Positions 29,247-38,220 of a stretch of DNA of 54,092 nt are shown here, piece by piece. This DNA is from Betaproteobacteria bacterium (GTDB lineage: Bacteria; Pseudomonadota; Gammaproteobacteria; Burkholderiales; SG8-39), in contig CANJRC010000014.1 in NCBI GenBank assembly GCA_947476535.1, positions 1-54,092 of the forward strand, given 5' to 3'. Below the pieces are notes generated by a model. The model was not told the DNA's origin and ran no database searches. It was given only the letters and a program-made list of their open reading frames with translations. The position numbers were made by a program, and so were the translations under genes. Numbering within the stretch: the first letter of the stretch is position 1; the number at the start of each line of letters is the position of its first letter.

Positions 29247-29282
29247 ATTTTCGCGATGACTGTGGCATGCACTCTTCAGGAG

Positions 29283-29720
29283 ATGCTCGGCGCCGTGACA
29301 AAATTAACGGTCAATGACTGCGAATTGTGTAAGTCTGACGGAGGCCAACTGGTATGGCGCGATGAATTCTGCCGCGTCGTGCTTATTGACGATCATGACT
29401 ATCCCGGTTTCTGCCGCGTAATTCTCAACGACCACATCAGTGAAATGACTGCGTTAAATCCCTCGGATCGCGACCGACTGATGCGCGTTGTATTTGCAAC
29501 CGAAGCCGCATTGCTCGAGATGATGTCACCCCGGAAGATCAACCTTGCGAGCCTGGGAAACATGGTGCCGCACATCCACTGGCACGTGATTCCTCGTTTT
29601 TCGGATGATCGGCAATTCCCCGCCCCAATATGGGGGGAGCCGCGCCGCCAACATTCCGGCACGGTGGAAAAGCCTGATATTCGCGCGTTGGCCGCTCGCC
29701 TGAAAAAAACCGCCGGATAA
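29283..29720 (+). CDS. HIT-family nucleotide hydrolase
   Basis: A 145-residue histidine-triad protein that likely hydrolyses adenosine nucleotide conjugates. The triad HIHWH in GNMVPHIHWHVIPRF is intact, and the N-terminal CELCKSDGG with LVWRDEFCRVVLIDDHDYPG follows the family. A frame opens as far up as 29211, but it crosses an 8-base tandem repeat, so the start is placed at ATG 29283; GTG 29295, with CAGGAG 13 bases upstream, is also possible. It lies between the FAD/Fe-S oxidoreductase and the PilZ-type gene. Confidence 0.87.
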   Translation: MLGAVTKLTVNDCELCKSDGGQLVWRDEFCRVVLIDDHDYPGFCRVILNDHISEMTALNPSDRDRLMRVVFATEAALLEMMSPRKINLASLGNMVPHIHWHVIPRFSDDRQFPAPIWGEPRRQHSGTVEKPDIRALAARLKKTAG

Positions 29721-29734
29721 CAAGATCAGCAGCT

Positions 29735-31366
29735 ATGCAGGCACTCAAGTTACCCGCCACTTCCCCTTCCGCCAGCCCCGAATTCACAACGGTCGGCGGC
29801 TGTATGGAGTGGCTGCAAACCGTGCCACTGATCAACGTGGGACCTTCGCATGGGCGGCTCCTCAGCGAACTAGAGGAGTTGAACTCTTGTGAGATTCCTG
29901 CTTCGGAGCGATTGAAGATCCTCGAAACATTGCTGGAGCCCATACTTTTCGTCCAGTCTGAACATGCCAAAAAGTTTTCCAGCCGCGCAGTTCCCCTGGC
30001 AAAGCAGGAACGGGAAATCTTGTTGAGTGTCATGGCCCTGTGGCATGCATTGGGTGTTGGCTATCAGCACTGCATGCAGTCGATTGGAAGCGCCGCGACC
30101 GGGCTGCTTGCAGGATCTGGCCAGCTGGCGCTGGTATCACAGCGCGCCGTCTGGTGCGCATCGCAGATTCTGCAGGAGCACTATAAATGCTATCTCGATG
30201 TCGCCCCTAGTGACTGGGCACTGCTGCACTCCCTGTACGCGTTCGCGGAGGAGCGCAAACTTTCCGGTGATCCGGTTGACCACCCGGTGCACAAGTCTAG
30301 CGACAAGACGAGTTGCATGGATGCGTATGCGCAGGCGCTGATGCTCAACACAGCCAATCCCAACGAGCAAACCTCCCGGCAACTCTCCATTGCTGCGCGA
30401 TGGCTAGAGCTATGGGGCCACAAGATCATGATTTCTGCGAAGAGACCGACTGCAAAAAAAGATGTTGAGGTGGGCGCTCGCCCGCTTACAGCGGATATTG
30501 CAGGAAACGGGGCTCCATTTCGTGCCGAGCCCTCCGACGCCAGAGCAAGCTTGCGTTTTCTCGAGGTCAATGATCTATCAAACTCAATACGCAAGCGCGT
30601 CGCCTTGCTACGCAAGGGAGACAACCCCGCATCCCTCGGACTTGGCGAAGATCTAGCATCTCAATTTGCCGAACAGTTGCTGCTGCAGTTGCATCGACTT
30701 TGGTGCGAGGACAAGCAGTCGCGCGCTGTCCCACGAAAGAGCGCGTCAGGGAAATCCGATCTTATCCTTGGAATGTCTTCGCTCCATTTCCACGTTACCG
30801 GCCGCCCATTTCGCCAGCCGTCAAGCAATGCAGAGCTGAGCAAGACTCAGCACGAAGAAATCGCCACTTTCGGTCGGATCGCGACGCGGGATGAAGACGA
30901 TTTCTCCAAGAATCAGCTCGCCGCCATCGAAAGCTGGCAAATCATCGACGAGAGTATTGCTGGGCTACGGCTTGAGCGCGTTTCCGGTCAAAACCGCTAT
31001 GTGCATGCGCAACTCGTGGCGGCTCGACCTGCGGACTCCAAGGTTTACATGCTAGGGACTATTCGCTGGCTGGCGGTCGACGCGAACTACGTCGCGAAAC
31101 TCGGCGTGCGCCTGCTCCCCGGCATTCCGCGAGGAATTGCAATTCGCGCGACCGGGATCAACGCGATGAATGACAGATACCTTCCGGCAATGGCACTGTC
31201 TGCAGTGCCTGCACTCAAATCTCCGGAATCGCTCGTTCTGCCTGTCGGTTGGTTCAAACCGCAGCGCGTCATCGATGTTTTTGACGAGCAATCCAGACCG
31301 CTCAGAATGACCGGGGTGCTCGATCGCGGGACGGATTTCGAAAGGGTGAGTTTCGAGCCTGCCTGA
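29735..31366 (+). CDS. Large PilZ-type (probable cyclic-di-GMP-binding) protein
   Basis: A 543-residue protein with no membrane segment seen. The N-terminal 300 residues look helical (VGPSHGRLLSELEELN; LWHALGVGYQHCMQSIGSAA) and are not recognised as a named domain. The C-terminal part carries RIATR at 381-385, matching RxxxR, and DESIAG at 405-410, matching DxSxxG, at the spacing of PilZ cyclic-di-GMP-binding domains. A strand-rich segment LGTIRWLAVDANYVAKLGVR (440-459) follows, as in PilZ barrels. Residues 500-543 form a conserved end block also seen in the pseudogene behind it. PilZ is an inference from motifs. It starts 15 bases after the HIT gene. Confidence 0.65.
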   Translation: MQALKLPATSPSASPEFTTVGGCMEWLQTVPLINVGPSHGRLLSELEELNSCEIPASERLKILETLLEPILFVQSEHAKKFSSRAVPLAKQEREILLSVMALWHALGVGYQHCMQSIGSAATGLLAGSGQLALVSQRAVWCASQILQEHYKCYLDVAPSDWALLHSLYAFAEERKLSGDPVDHPVHKSSDKTSCMDAYAQALMLNTANPNEQTSRQLSIAARWLELWGHKIMISAKRPTAKKDVEVGARPLTADIAGNGAPFRAEPSDARASLRFLEVNDLSNSIRKRVALLRKGDNPASLGLGEDLASQFAEQLLLQLHRLWCEDKQSRAVPRKSASGKSDLILGMSSLHFHVTGRPFRQPSSNAELSKTQHEEIATFGRIATRDEDDFSKNQLAAIESWQIIDESIAGLRLERVSGQNRYVHAQLVAARPADSKVYMLGTIRWLAVDANYVAKLGVRLLPGIPRGIAIRATGINAMNDRYLPAMALSAVPALKSPESLVLPVGWFKPQRVIDVFDEQSRPLRMTGVLDRGTDFERVSFEPA

Positions 31367-31423
31367 TCCTGTTCTTTAATTTCAATAGCACCTGGGAAAG
31401 TGCGCTGCCCGGAGGAGTCTTGA

Positions 31424-32483
31424 ATGACTCTCAGCGATTTCCTTCCCGCCGCACAGCCCCCCTCGCGGACATTAAAAGCTGCAACGACTGGCTCGCCAGC
31501 GCCACACTGGCAGATCCACGGCAGGCTTGCGCGACGCTGCTCTCGCTCTTGGAGGAACTTGAACAAGCCCTGCCGATTCACATCGAGTACATGAGCATCC
31601 TGAAGCGCTTGCGAAAGCACTCGCCTATCGCCAACCTTGCCAACTGTGGGAGGTGCTGACTCGAAGCTACCGTCGATCAATCGCAGATAAATCGCAGATT
31701 TTGCACGAAGCATTCACAATGGCTGAAGTGCACATTGATCGACAAGCCTGCTGGGAATCGCGACCTGTTGGCGTCCGCGTCGGTCGCTTATGTCGAAACT
31801 TTGCTAATTGCTCTTGCCGCACCGAGTGGCCCGGGCAGCGACGTCTTGCAGCCTGCGGCAGGCGAATTGCTTCGGGCCCTTTTACAAAGATGGTGTGCCC
31901 ATCCGCAAGAAAGCCCCCACCACCAATCATCAGCGATCCCTGTATCGGGCGAAGTCGACTTCGCAGTCGGCATTGTGGCAGCTCATGCCAGCATTTCTGG
32001 GGGGAAATTCGTATCAGAGAAGAAAGCTTGGGACTGCACGCGACATACGGCAGAGTGCAAGCCAGGTATTTCAGCATGCCGAGTCGAGCGCATCACGAAG
32101 TAACAGCCCACCAGAGCTGAAAATCCTCAAACGCTGGGCGCCGATTGATGAAAGTGCCGAGGGCTTTAAGCTGCGGCGCGGCGCGCCGCGCCAGGTTCCC
32201 GGGTGTCGGTACAACAGCTCGTTTCCCTGTGTCCACATGGCTCCAAATGCTTCATCCTCCCGGTCATTCGCTGGGCATTGCAGGAGCCAGATGGCTCCAT
32301 TGTGGTTGGAGCACACGCGCGAGTGCCCGTCTAGCTGAGTCGATCGTACTGACGTCGGGCTGGTATCAGCACGACTGCCTGTTGACGTTAAGGGACGAGA
32401 GCGGCTCAAAACCCATTCGCCTGACAAACCCGCTGGCACGAGGATTCGACTATGACAGGGCCACTTTCAATACTCTTGGTTGA
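31424..32483 (+). pseudogene. Frameshifted paralogue of the PilZ-type gene
   Basis: GGAGGAG (31411-31417) and ATG 31424 open MTLSDFLPAAQPPS; homology then continues in the next frame (ADIKSCNDWLASATL, SLLEELEQALP, ILKRLRKHSP), after a 6-C run. Further pieces lie in other frames: LQRWCAHPQE and VDFAVGIVAAHASISGGKF (about 31800-32020), WAPIDESAEGFKLRRG (about 32135-32180, with a DxSxxG match) and LTSGWYQHDCLLTL to the stop at 32483. The order matches the intact gene before it, including the GW end block. At least three frame changes make function unlikely. Its 3' end overlaps phoR by 34 bases on the other strand. Confidence 0.8.
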
Positions 32484-33805
32484 CTGCGCGTGACTGCGGA
32501 TTTCAAGCGACGCCCAGGAATTATTGCCGAGAAACGGCTGCCCCGACCGGGCTCGCTCAATATCTCCAAGGTAGCCTGATGGCGCGTCAATACATGCTTG
32601 ACGATTGCCAATCCAAGGCCGGTTCCACCGGTCTCACGTGAGCGACTGTGGTCGATACGGTAGAAGCGTTCGGTCAGCCTGGGAATATGGCGCGGCTCAA
32701 TACCGACGCCAGTGTCTGCAACGGTAAATTCGCCGTCTCCGCTATCACGAATGCACCATGACAACCGAACTTCCCCTCCCGGCGGCGTGTAATGGATTGC
32801 GTTGGCCACAAGATTGCCAAAAGCGGATCGGAGTTCCGCATCACTCCCGACAATGACGGCCGGCGCGTCGCATTCAACGAGAAATCTGTGACGCCCACCC
32901 GACAAGGCCGCGCCTTCGTCAAGCAAGCCCTGTAGCAATGCACCCACATCGATTTCAACTTCAACCGATAACCCCGCGCTAGACTCCAGGGTAGAGAGCG
33001 TCAGCAGGTCCTCAACCAGCCTGAGCATTCGATCGGTCTGATGCTGCATCGTCCCGAAGACCTCCCGCGACCGGCTTTCGGTGAACTTGATCCGGCCATC
33101 GACCAGAGTTTCCAGGAATCCATTGACCACTGTCAGCGGCGTTTTCAGTTCATGCGAAACATTCGCCACGAAATCGCGACGCATGGTCTCGAGCCTGGAG
33201 GCTTGCGTGACATCGCGACATAACAGAAGCTTCTGATCCTGGCCATAGGGAATGACACGCAGGCTTAATATCAACTCCTCACTGCGTGCCAATTTCAACT
33301 CTAGCGGTTCACCGTAGACACCCTGCTGAACATATGCAGCGAAATCGGGCGCGCGCACGAGATTGATAATCGGTTGCCCGGCGTCCTTGCCACCATCGAT
33401 GCCGAGGAAGCGCTCTGCCATTGGATTACACCACTCGATGTGGTTTTCGGAGTCCAGAATCACTACCGCATCAGGCATGGCAGTTCCGGCTGAGCGGAAT
33501 CGTGTCACTGCTGAAGTCAGTCGCTCGTGCTCCAGCCTCTGGGTCTTGACGACCCGATGCAATTCCGCGAATACCCACTCCCAGGGGCCGGACCCATTCG
33601 GGACGGGCTGTGCTGGGTTGCGCAACCACTTGAAAAGCGCAACAGCATTGGCAAGATGTCGCCAAAGGAGCCATATCGCAAATATGCATCCCACCGCGGC
33701 ACCCCAGCCCGGTTCGAGCAAGAACCAGAGTGATGCTGAAATAGCGAGAACGGCGAGCACAGCCATTACTGCGCCGACCCTCAGATTGTGTGCGTCGCGA
33801 TCCAA
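32450..33805 (-). CDS. phoR: Phosphate regulon sensor histidine kinase
   Basis: A 451-residue inner-membrane kinase that phosphorylates PhoB under phosphate limitation. It has two N-terminal membrane segments (VGAVMAVLAVLAISASLWFL and GWGAAVGCIFAIWLLW), a PAS domain (MPDAVVILDSENHIEWCNPM), the HisKA phospho-acceptor block FVANVSHELKTPLTVVNGFL and the ATPase boxes NAIHYTPPGG, DTGVGIEPRHIPRLTERFYR and GTGLGLAIVKHVL. It lies 92 bases downstream of phoB. phoU and the pst genes are not in the window. Confidence 0.94.
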   Translation of the reverse strand: MDRDAHNLRVGAVMAVLAVLAISASLWFLLEPGWGAAVGCIFAIWLLWRHLANAVALFKWLRNPAQPVPNGSGPWEWVFAELHRVVKTQRLEHERLTSAVTRFRSAGTAMPDAVVILDSENHIEWCNPMAERFLGIDGGKDAGQPIINLVRAPDFAAYVQQGVYGEPLELKLARSEELILSLRVIPYGQDQKLLLCRDVTQASRLETMRRDFVANVSHELKTPLTVVNGFLETLVDGRIKFTESRSREVFGTMQHQTDRMLRLVEDLLTLSTLESSAGLSVEVEIDVGALLQGLLDEGAALSGGRHRFLVECDAPAVIVGSDAELRSAFGNLVANAIHYTPPGGEVRLSWCIRDSGDGEFTVADTGVGIEPRHIPRLTERFYRIDHSRSRETGGTGLGLAIVKHVLTRHQATLEILSEPGRGSRFSAIIPGRRLKSAVTRSQPRVLKVALS

Positions 33806-33897
33806 GATTGACCCTATAAGTTGCGCGCCAACACAGTTGCCGACTCTTGCATTTTTCTATTATGCGCTCAGAACATGGAGCAGTAGCCCCTGTGTTC

Positions 33898-34587
33898 TCA
33901 GGGGGTTGCGGCAAACCGATAGCCGCTACCGCGCACGGTTTGAATATGACGTTCGCAACCAGTCGGCTCGAGGGACTTGCGAAGGCGCCGGATATGGACG
34001 TCCACGGTCCGCTCTTCCACAAACACATGATCGCCCCAGACCTTGTCGAGCAACTGCGCCCGCGAATGAACCCGCTCGGGATGCGTCATGAGGAAATGCA
34101 AAAGCCGAAACTCAGTTGGCCCAAGTCCCAGCCCCGAATTGCCGGCGCTGACACGGTGGGTAACGGGATCCAGCCGCACCCCCCCCAACTCCACAGGCTC
34201 TTCAGTCAATTGCGGTGAGCGCCTCCTTAAGACCGCCTTGATGCGCGCAACGAGTTCGCGCGGTGAAAACGGCTTGGTGACGTAATCGTCGGCTCCCGAC
34301 TCCAGACCGGCAACCTTGTCGGTATCTGCGCCTCGAGCGGTCAGCATGATGATCGGGATCGCTCGTGTGCGTTCGTCACCCCGCAATCGCCTTGCAAAAG
34401 CCAACCCAGATTGACCCGGCAACATCCAGTCCAGCAAGATGACATCCGGAAGCACTTCGCGGACCATGTGGGAGGCCTGCTCTGCATCGTGCGCGCGCAG
34501 CACATTGTGGCCGGCATGCTCCAGATTGATCGCGATCAGCTCTTGAATGGCTGGTTCATCTTCGACGACAAGTATGTTGGCTGGCAT
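33898..34587 (-). CDS. phoB: Phosphate regulon response regulator
   Basis: A 229-residue OmpR-family regulator, the same length as E. coli PhoB. The receiver domain has [14 protein letters not shown], the phospho-acceptor Asp in [11 protein letters not shown] and the Lys in [11 protein letters not shown]. The winged-helix domain ends [24 protein letters not shown]. The start at 34587 ([11 protein letters not shown]) is the family start; an in-frame codon further up at 34728 would add 47 unrelated residues. A candidate PHO box lies 47 bases upstream of the ATG, consistent with autoregulation. Confidence 0.96.
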   Translation of the reverse strand: MPANILVVEDEPAIQELIAINLEHAGHNVLRAHDAEQASHMVREVLPDVILLDWMLPGQSGLAFARRLRGDERTRAIPIIMLTARGADTDKVAGLESGADDYVTKPFSPRELVARIKAVLRRRSPQLTEEPVELGGVRLDPVTHRVSAGNSGLGLGPTEFRLLHFLMTHPERVHSRAQLLDKVWGDHVFVEERTVDVHIRRLRKSLEPTGCERHIQTVRGSGYRFAATP

Positions 34588-34633
34588 GAGCGATCTGGTT
34601 GAAACGCGAGGGATTCTTACGATCTTACCCACT

Positions 34634-34655
34634 TTGGATGACAGTTTTGTTACGC
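34634..34655 (-). promoter_or_regulatory. Candidate PHO box upstream of phoB
   Basis: On the minus strand the sequence reads GCGTAACAAAA then CTGTCATCCAA: two adjacent 11-base units, the second a good match and the first a poor match to the PhoB half-site CTGTCATNNNN. TAAGAT follows 6 bases later and could serve as the -10. This is the arrangement of PhoB-activated promoters, so phoB is probably autoregulated. Confidence 0.5.
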
Positions 34656-34701
34656 GCCGCAATCCGCTACCATGCAGGTCCTGTTTTGGAGCGCCCGTCC
34701 A

Positions 34702-35085
34702 ATGTCCAGCACCCCGACCCAAACGCATGTCCCGACCGAAATCAAACTACACCAGAAGTCCCGAAAAATGGAAATACGCTTCCAGGACGCGACCCAATTC
34801 GAGTTGAGCTACGAATTCCTGCGCGTGCATTCCCCATCTGCCGAGGTTCGCGGCCATGGCCCGGGACAGGAAGTGCTCCAAGTCGGAAAAATGAATGTCG
34901 ACATTCTCGAACTCGAGCCGGTCGGAACATATGGCGTTCAGCCGCGATTTTCCGATGGACACGCCTCCGGAATCTATTCGTGGGAATATCTCCATTCCCT
35001 TGGCCACGAACAAGACAGGCTGTGGAAAAAGTATCTCGAGAAACTTGCTTCTGCAGGCGCATCGCGAGAACCGGCGGCCAGCTGA
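34702..35085 (+). CDS. DUF971 (GBBH-like N-terminal fold) protein
   Basis: A 127-residue protein with [14 protein letters not shown] near the N-terminus, [37 protein letters not shown] and [18 protein letters not shown], the signature blocks of DUF971. This is the domain found at the N-terminus of gamma-butyrobetaine hydroxylases and in stand-alone proteins linked to Fe-S or ubiquinone genes. In betaproteobacteria it commonly precedes ubiE, as here (25-base gap). The ATG at 34702 has GGAG about 10 bases upstream. Exact role unknown. Confidence 0.85.
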   Translation: MSSTPTQTHVPTEIKLHQKSRKMEIRFQDATQFELSYEFLRVHSPSAEVRGHGPGQEVLQVGKMNVDILELEPVGTYGVQPRFSDGHASGIYSWEYLHSLGHEQDRLWKKYLEKLASAGASREPAAS

Positions 35086-35110
35086 ACAGCACCATGCTAA
35101 TCTCGCACTC

Positions 35111-35845
35111 ATGAGCGCGGATACACACTTCGGGTTTCGCAACGTTCCCGAAGATGAAAAAGCGGATCAGGTCGCCAGCGTTTTCAGCTCGGTTGCCGGC
35201 AAGTACGATGTCATGAACGATTTCATGTCGCTTGGCCTGCATCGCGCATGGAAAAAATTCACGGTCGCCGCAAGCGGAGTTGGCCGTGGGCAGCGCGTGT
35301 TGGACGTGGCATCCGGTTCGGGAGATCTGGCCAGGCAATTTGCCAAGCGGGTCGGCGAGAACGGCCTTGTTTGGGCAACGGATATCAATCGCGACATGCT
35401 GAATGTCGGACGCGATCGCTTGCTGGACCAGGGAAATCTGTTGCCGCTAGCCCAATGTGACGCCGAGGCGCTGCCATTTCCATCCGAGTTTTTCAATTGT
35501 GTCAGCGTTGCATTTGGCCTGCGCAACATGACACACAAGGAACGCGCATTGTCGGAAATGCAGCGTGTGTTGAAGCCCGGGGGCAGGCTCCTGGTGCTGG
35601 AGTTCTCGCGAGTATGGAAACCCCTTGAACGCGCTTACGATTGGTATTCTTTCAGCGCGTTGCCCTGGCTGGGCAAGCGAATCGCGGGGGATGCCGACAG
35701 CTATCGCTATCTTGCCGAATCCATTCGAATGCACCCCGATCAGGAGACGATGCGGCACCTGATGGAGCAGGCCGGACTGGAAGACGTCGAATATTTCAAT
35801 CTTGCTGCCGGCGTAGTTGCATTACACCGAGGGTTCAAATACTGA
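35111..35845 (+). CDS. ubiE: Ubiquinone/menaquinone C-methyltransferase
   Basis: A 244-residue SAM-dependent methyltransferase that C-methylates the ubiquinone (and menaquinone) ring. It has [40 protein letters not shown] motif [34 protein letters not shown] and the end block [12 protein letters not shown], all UbiE hallmarks. The ATG at 35111 starts the family N-terminus; the reading frame is open further upstream but overlaps the DUF971 gene. In relatives ubiE usually lies close to ubiJ-ubiB; here about 9.6 kb intervenes. Confidence 0.96.
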   Translation: MSADTHFGFRNVPEDEKADQVASVFSSVAGKYDVMNDFMSLGLHRAWKKFTVAASGVGRGQRVLDVASGSGDLARQFAKRVGENGLVWATDINRDMLNVGRDRLLDQGNLLPLAQCDAEALPFPSEFFNCVSVAFGLRNMTHKERALSEMQRVLKPGGRLLVLEFSRVWKPLERAYDWYSFSALPWLGKRIAGDADSYRYLAESIRMHPDQETMRHLMEQAGLEDVEYFNLAAGVVALHRGFKY

Positions 35846-35853
35846 ACTGGCCT

Positions 35854-35887
35854 CCCGGCATGAGGAGCCATGCCCCCCCATGCCGGG
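35854..35887. terminator. Hairpin after ubiE
   Basis: CCCGGCATG (35854-35862) and CATGCCGGG (35879-35887) form a perfect 9-pair stem with a 16-base loop 9 bases after the ubiE stop. No T-run follows on the plus strand, so it may mark a weak terminator or mRNA-end stabiliser between ubiE and the convergent NTF2-like gene. Confidence 0.4.
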
Positions 35888-35925
35888 TCATACAAAAAAC
35901 CGATTTACTGATTCGGAAAAAACCC

Positions 35926-36492
35926 CTACACCTTCTTCTTGGCCTTCTCGAAGTCCTGCCAGCAGGCCAGCGACTCCGGATAGTCAGCCTTCATGCGCTC
36001 TCCCGTGGCCGTCACCAGCCGAAGCTCGCCAGTCAATGCAGTCAGATACTCGGCAGCCGGAACGTAGTAGAGGAAGCTGAGCACGCGCTTTTCAAAATGC
36101 CAGCGCCCCGACACCTTTCGATACTTATCCTCGTATTTCATAGCAGCCAGACTCGGGCGCTTGTTCGGCGAAGTTTCTGCATGGCTTAGCACCAAGCCGG
36201 TGGCCTGGTCCGGATTCGCGGCGTCGACGCGAATGAAATGGTCATGGGTCCAGTGATACCCTGGACCACGAATTCCCAAGACCTGTATGAACATGTCAAT
36301 GATCGCCTTGCGACCATTAGCCACCATCAGCCGACTCGGCGTATCGAATACCGCATCTTCGGTGAACAGCGCTCCAAGCCTTGGAATATCGTGCTCGTCG
36401 CACGCAATCGCGTAGGAGCTGATGAGTTCGGAGATTTCGGCACGTGATTCGAGCCGTTCGACACGGTTGCGCAACTCTTCCAATTCAGTCAT
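35926..36492 (-). CDS. NTF2/SnoaL-like (BaiE-type) cone-fold protein
   Basis: A 188-residue SnoaL-like protein. A short coiled coil (LEELRNRVERLESRAEISEL) leads into the cone fold: SSYAIACDEHDIPRLGALFT, EDAVFDTPS, GRKAIIDMF, HDHFIRVDAANPDQATGLVL and YEDKYRKVSGRWHFEKR. Some homologues are dehydratases or isomerases with Asp/His/Tyr pairs; EHD and the HDH motif are candidates here, but chemistry cannot be assigned. AAGGAGG sits at ideal spacing before the ATG. It is the first gene of the island following ubiE and is on the same strand as the solute-binding protein gene behind it. Confidence 0.75.
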   Translation of the reverse strand: MTELEELRNRVERLESRAEISELISSYAIACDEHDIPRLGALFTEDAVFDTPSRLMVANGRKAIIDMFIQVLGIRGPGYHWTHDHFIRVDAANPDQATGLVLSHAETSPNKRPSLAAMKYEDKYRKVSGRWHFEKRVLSFLYYVPAAEYLTALTGELRLVTATGERMKADYPESLACWQDFEKAKKKV

Positions 36493-36787
36493 GGTTCCTC
36501 CTTGGGTGATATCGACCTCGATGCAATATCAGGCGTCCGCGACGCCCAACAGATTGCGAGGAGTCAGGAAACCGGGATAGGTATCCCGATGCGTCAAAGC
36601 ACCTCGTGTTGGCAGGTGATCCGGATCCCTCTCGGCACCGGATTAATAGAGCGTGGCAGTATTTGGATCATGGCTCCTACGGCGCCTGTGCCCGCCTCGA
36701 CGCTCACGGACGCTGGCAAGCGTCATGCCGCCTCACCTCCGGGACCCGGCATCGCCCGGTCCCGGAGGTGCCTTGCACTAAAGCGAT
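36493..36787. other. Noncoding gap with a long perfect inverted repeat
   Basis: About 295 bases without a recognisable gene between the solute-binding protein gene and the NTF2-like gene, both minus strand. CACCTCCGGGACC (36734-36746) and GGTCCCGGAGGTG (36758-36770) pair perfectly over 13 bases around an 11-base centre that can itself pair (GGC/GCC). It lies 17 bases after the stop of the binding-protein gene and probably terminates or protects that transcript. No T-run follows. Confidence 0.6.
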
Positions 36788-37915
36788 CTAGCGCGCTACC
36801 TGATGCTTCTGGTCCCTGACTTCAACGATGACCGGCTTGTAGACTGGATTCCGGTCCTTGTCGAAGCTGAAGTTCGTTTTTCCGTCACCGATTACGACCG
36901 GAACGTTCTTCAGGTTGACCAAGGCATTGCGAACGTTATCGCGGGTCACAGTTCCCTTGATGCCGCCGATGGCCTGGCCGTATAACTTGATGATGGTGTA
37001 GCCAATGGTGGCAAACTGGTCAGGCGTAGCGCCGAACTTTTTCTCGAAGTTCGCAACATAGGTCTTGGTGAGGTTGTCCGCCCTGATTTCCGGCAGCGCA
37101 TCCGTCGCCATGACCGTGCCTTCTACCGCCTTGCCGCCGATCTTGATGAAAGAAGGTTGCGCCGTGGCATTGTTGCTCACGAACTGGACTTCCTTGCCAA
37201 CACCGGCTTGCCGCGCCTGGAGAATGATGTTGGCGGCAGCTGCATCGTTCAGGGTGATGATGACCACGCTCGGCTTCTGGGATGCAATCTTGGTGGCCAG
37301 TGCGCTGAAGTCGGTATCTGCCATGAGCGCCGACTCTTCGGGCAGCAGGGTCGCCTTGCCTTCGAACCACTTGCGTGCAACCACCGACTGCGCAGCTGCG
37401 CCATCGTTGTCGCGTGCCGCGATGGTCATGATCGACTTGGGCTTGAATCGCTTGTACGTGTACTCGGAAAGCGCCTCAAACAGGGTGGCGGGCGAACTAA
37501 GCAACCGGTTTGACCATGGCCCCGCTGCATTGACTGCAGTGGACACAGCAATACCCAGCATCGGAATCTTGTGCTCGTTGGCAGCAGGGGCCGCAGCGAC
37601 AACCGTCGCACTTGCAGTCGGTCCCGCAATGGCGATCGTTTCTGCATTGGTCGCGAACTTGGTCAACAAGGTAATGGCCTGATTATTGTTGCTGCCGTCG
37701 TCTTCCGTTACCAGCTTGAGCTTTCGGGAGCCCCCAAGCGTCTTGGACGCATTGATTTCATCGATGGCCATCTCCATGCCCCGGATGGCCGACTTGCCCA
37801 CAAATGCGTATGGACCGGTCAGCGACAACACGCCGCCAATGACGAGGTCTTCGGCATTCGCGAAACTTGGCGCGAGCGCCATGGCGACAACAGGAACCAG
37901 ATATCGGATTTTCAT
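36788..37915 (-). CDS. livK: Branched-chain-amino-acid-type ABC solute-binding protein
   Basis: A 375-residue periplasmic type-I binding protein. The signal peptide MKIRYLVPVVAMALAPSFAN is cleaved near ANA-ED, followed by LVIGGVLSLTGPYAFVGKSA, GMEMAIDEINAS and IAGPTASATVVAAAPAANEH, the LivK-family opening. Family members bind amino acids, amides, urea, aromatic acids and other small organics, so the ligand is open. GGAGG precedes the ATG at 37915 at ideal spacing; longer in-frame starts have no signal peptide. It is divergent from the HDO-like gene and serves presumably with LivHMGF 3 kb away. Confidence 0.9.
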   Translation of the reverse strand: MKIRYLVPVVAMALAPSFANAEDLVIGGVLSLTGPYAFVGKSAIRGMEMAIDEINASKTLGGSRKLKLVTEDDGSNNNQAITLLTKFATNAETIAIAGPTASATVVAAAPAANEHKIPMLGIAVSTAVNAAGPWSNRLLSSPATLFEALSEYTYKRFKPKSIMTIAARDNDGAAAQSVVARKWFEGKATLLPEESALMADTDFSALATKIASQKPSVVIITLNDAAAANIILQARQAGVGKEVQFVSNNATAQPSFIKIGGKAVEGTVMATDALPEIRADNLTKTYVANFEKKFGATPDQFATIGYTIIKLYGQAIGGIKGTVTRDNVRNALVNLKNVPVVIGDGKTNFSFDKDRNPVYKPVIVEVRDQKHQVAR

Positions 37916-38220
37916 AGGATTTCCTCCATAGAATGAGATTCTTACGGCGCAGCGGGCGAGTAGTGTCGCAGGAAAGCCACGGGGTGTAAACAGGCGTATA
38001 CACAGCGCCCAAATGAGGGTGATACTCAGGGCGCTCATCAGTGTAAGACAGGCCAACATTGCAGCGGCTGCGGCAGGATGACTGACGGCAAAAGATCGAT
38101 ATATGAGAACGATATTCTTATCGTAGAATCATGAAAACGATGATCTAAGCACGCGCGATGGTTTGCGAATTTCGTGGTGGACTCGCGCAAAACATTTTTA
38201 TTCGACAGGAGGAAAGACAA
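37916..38220. promoter_or_regulatory. Divergent promoter region with IclR-like operator candidate
   Basis: 305 bases between the binding-protein gene (minus) and the HDO-like gene (plus). At 38113-38129 the plus strand reads TATTCTTATCGTAGAAT, the pattern TATT-N7-TAGAAT that recurs at 40939-40955 in the iclR-livH promoter region. Within it ACGAT (38110-38114) and ATCGT (38120-38124) form an inverted repeat. AACGAT also recurs at 38108 and 38136. These elements fit a regulator-binding region controlling both divergent genes. No clear -35/-10 pair was found for either. Confidence 0.5.
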
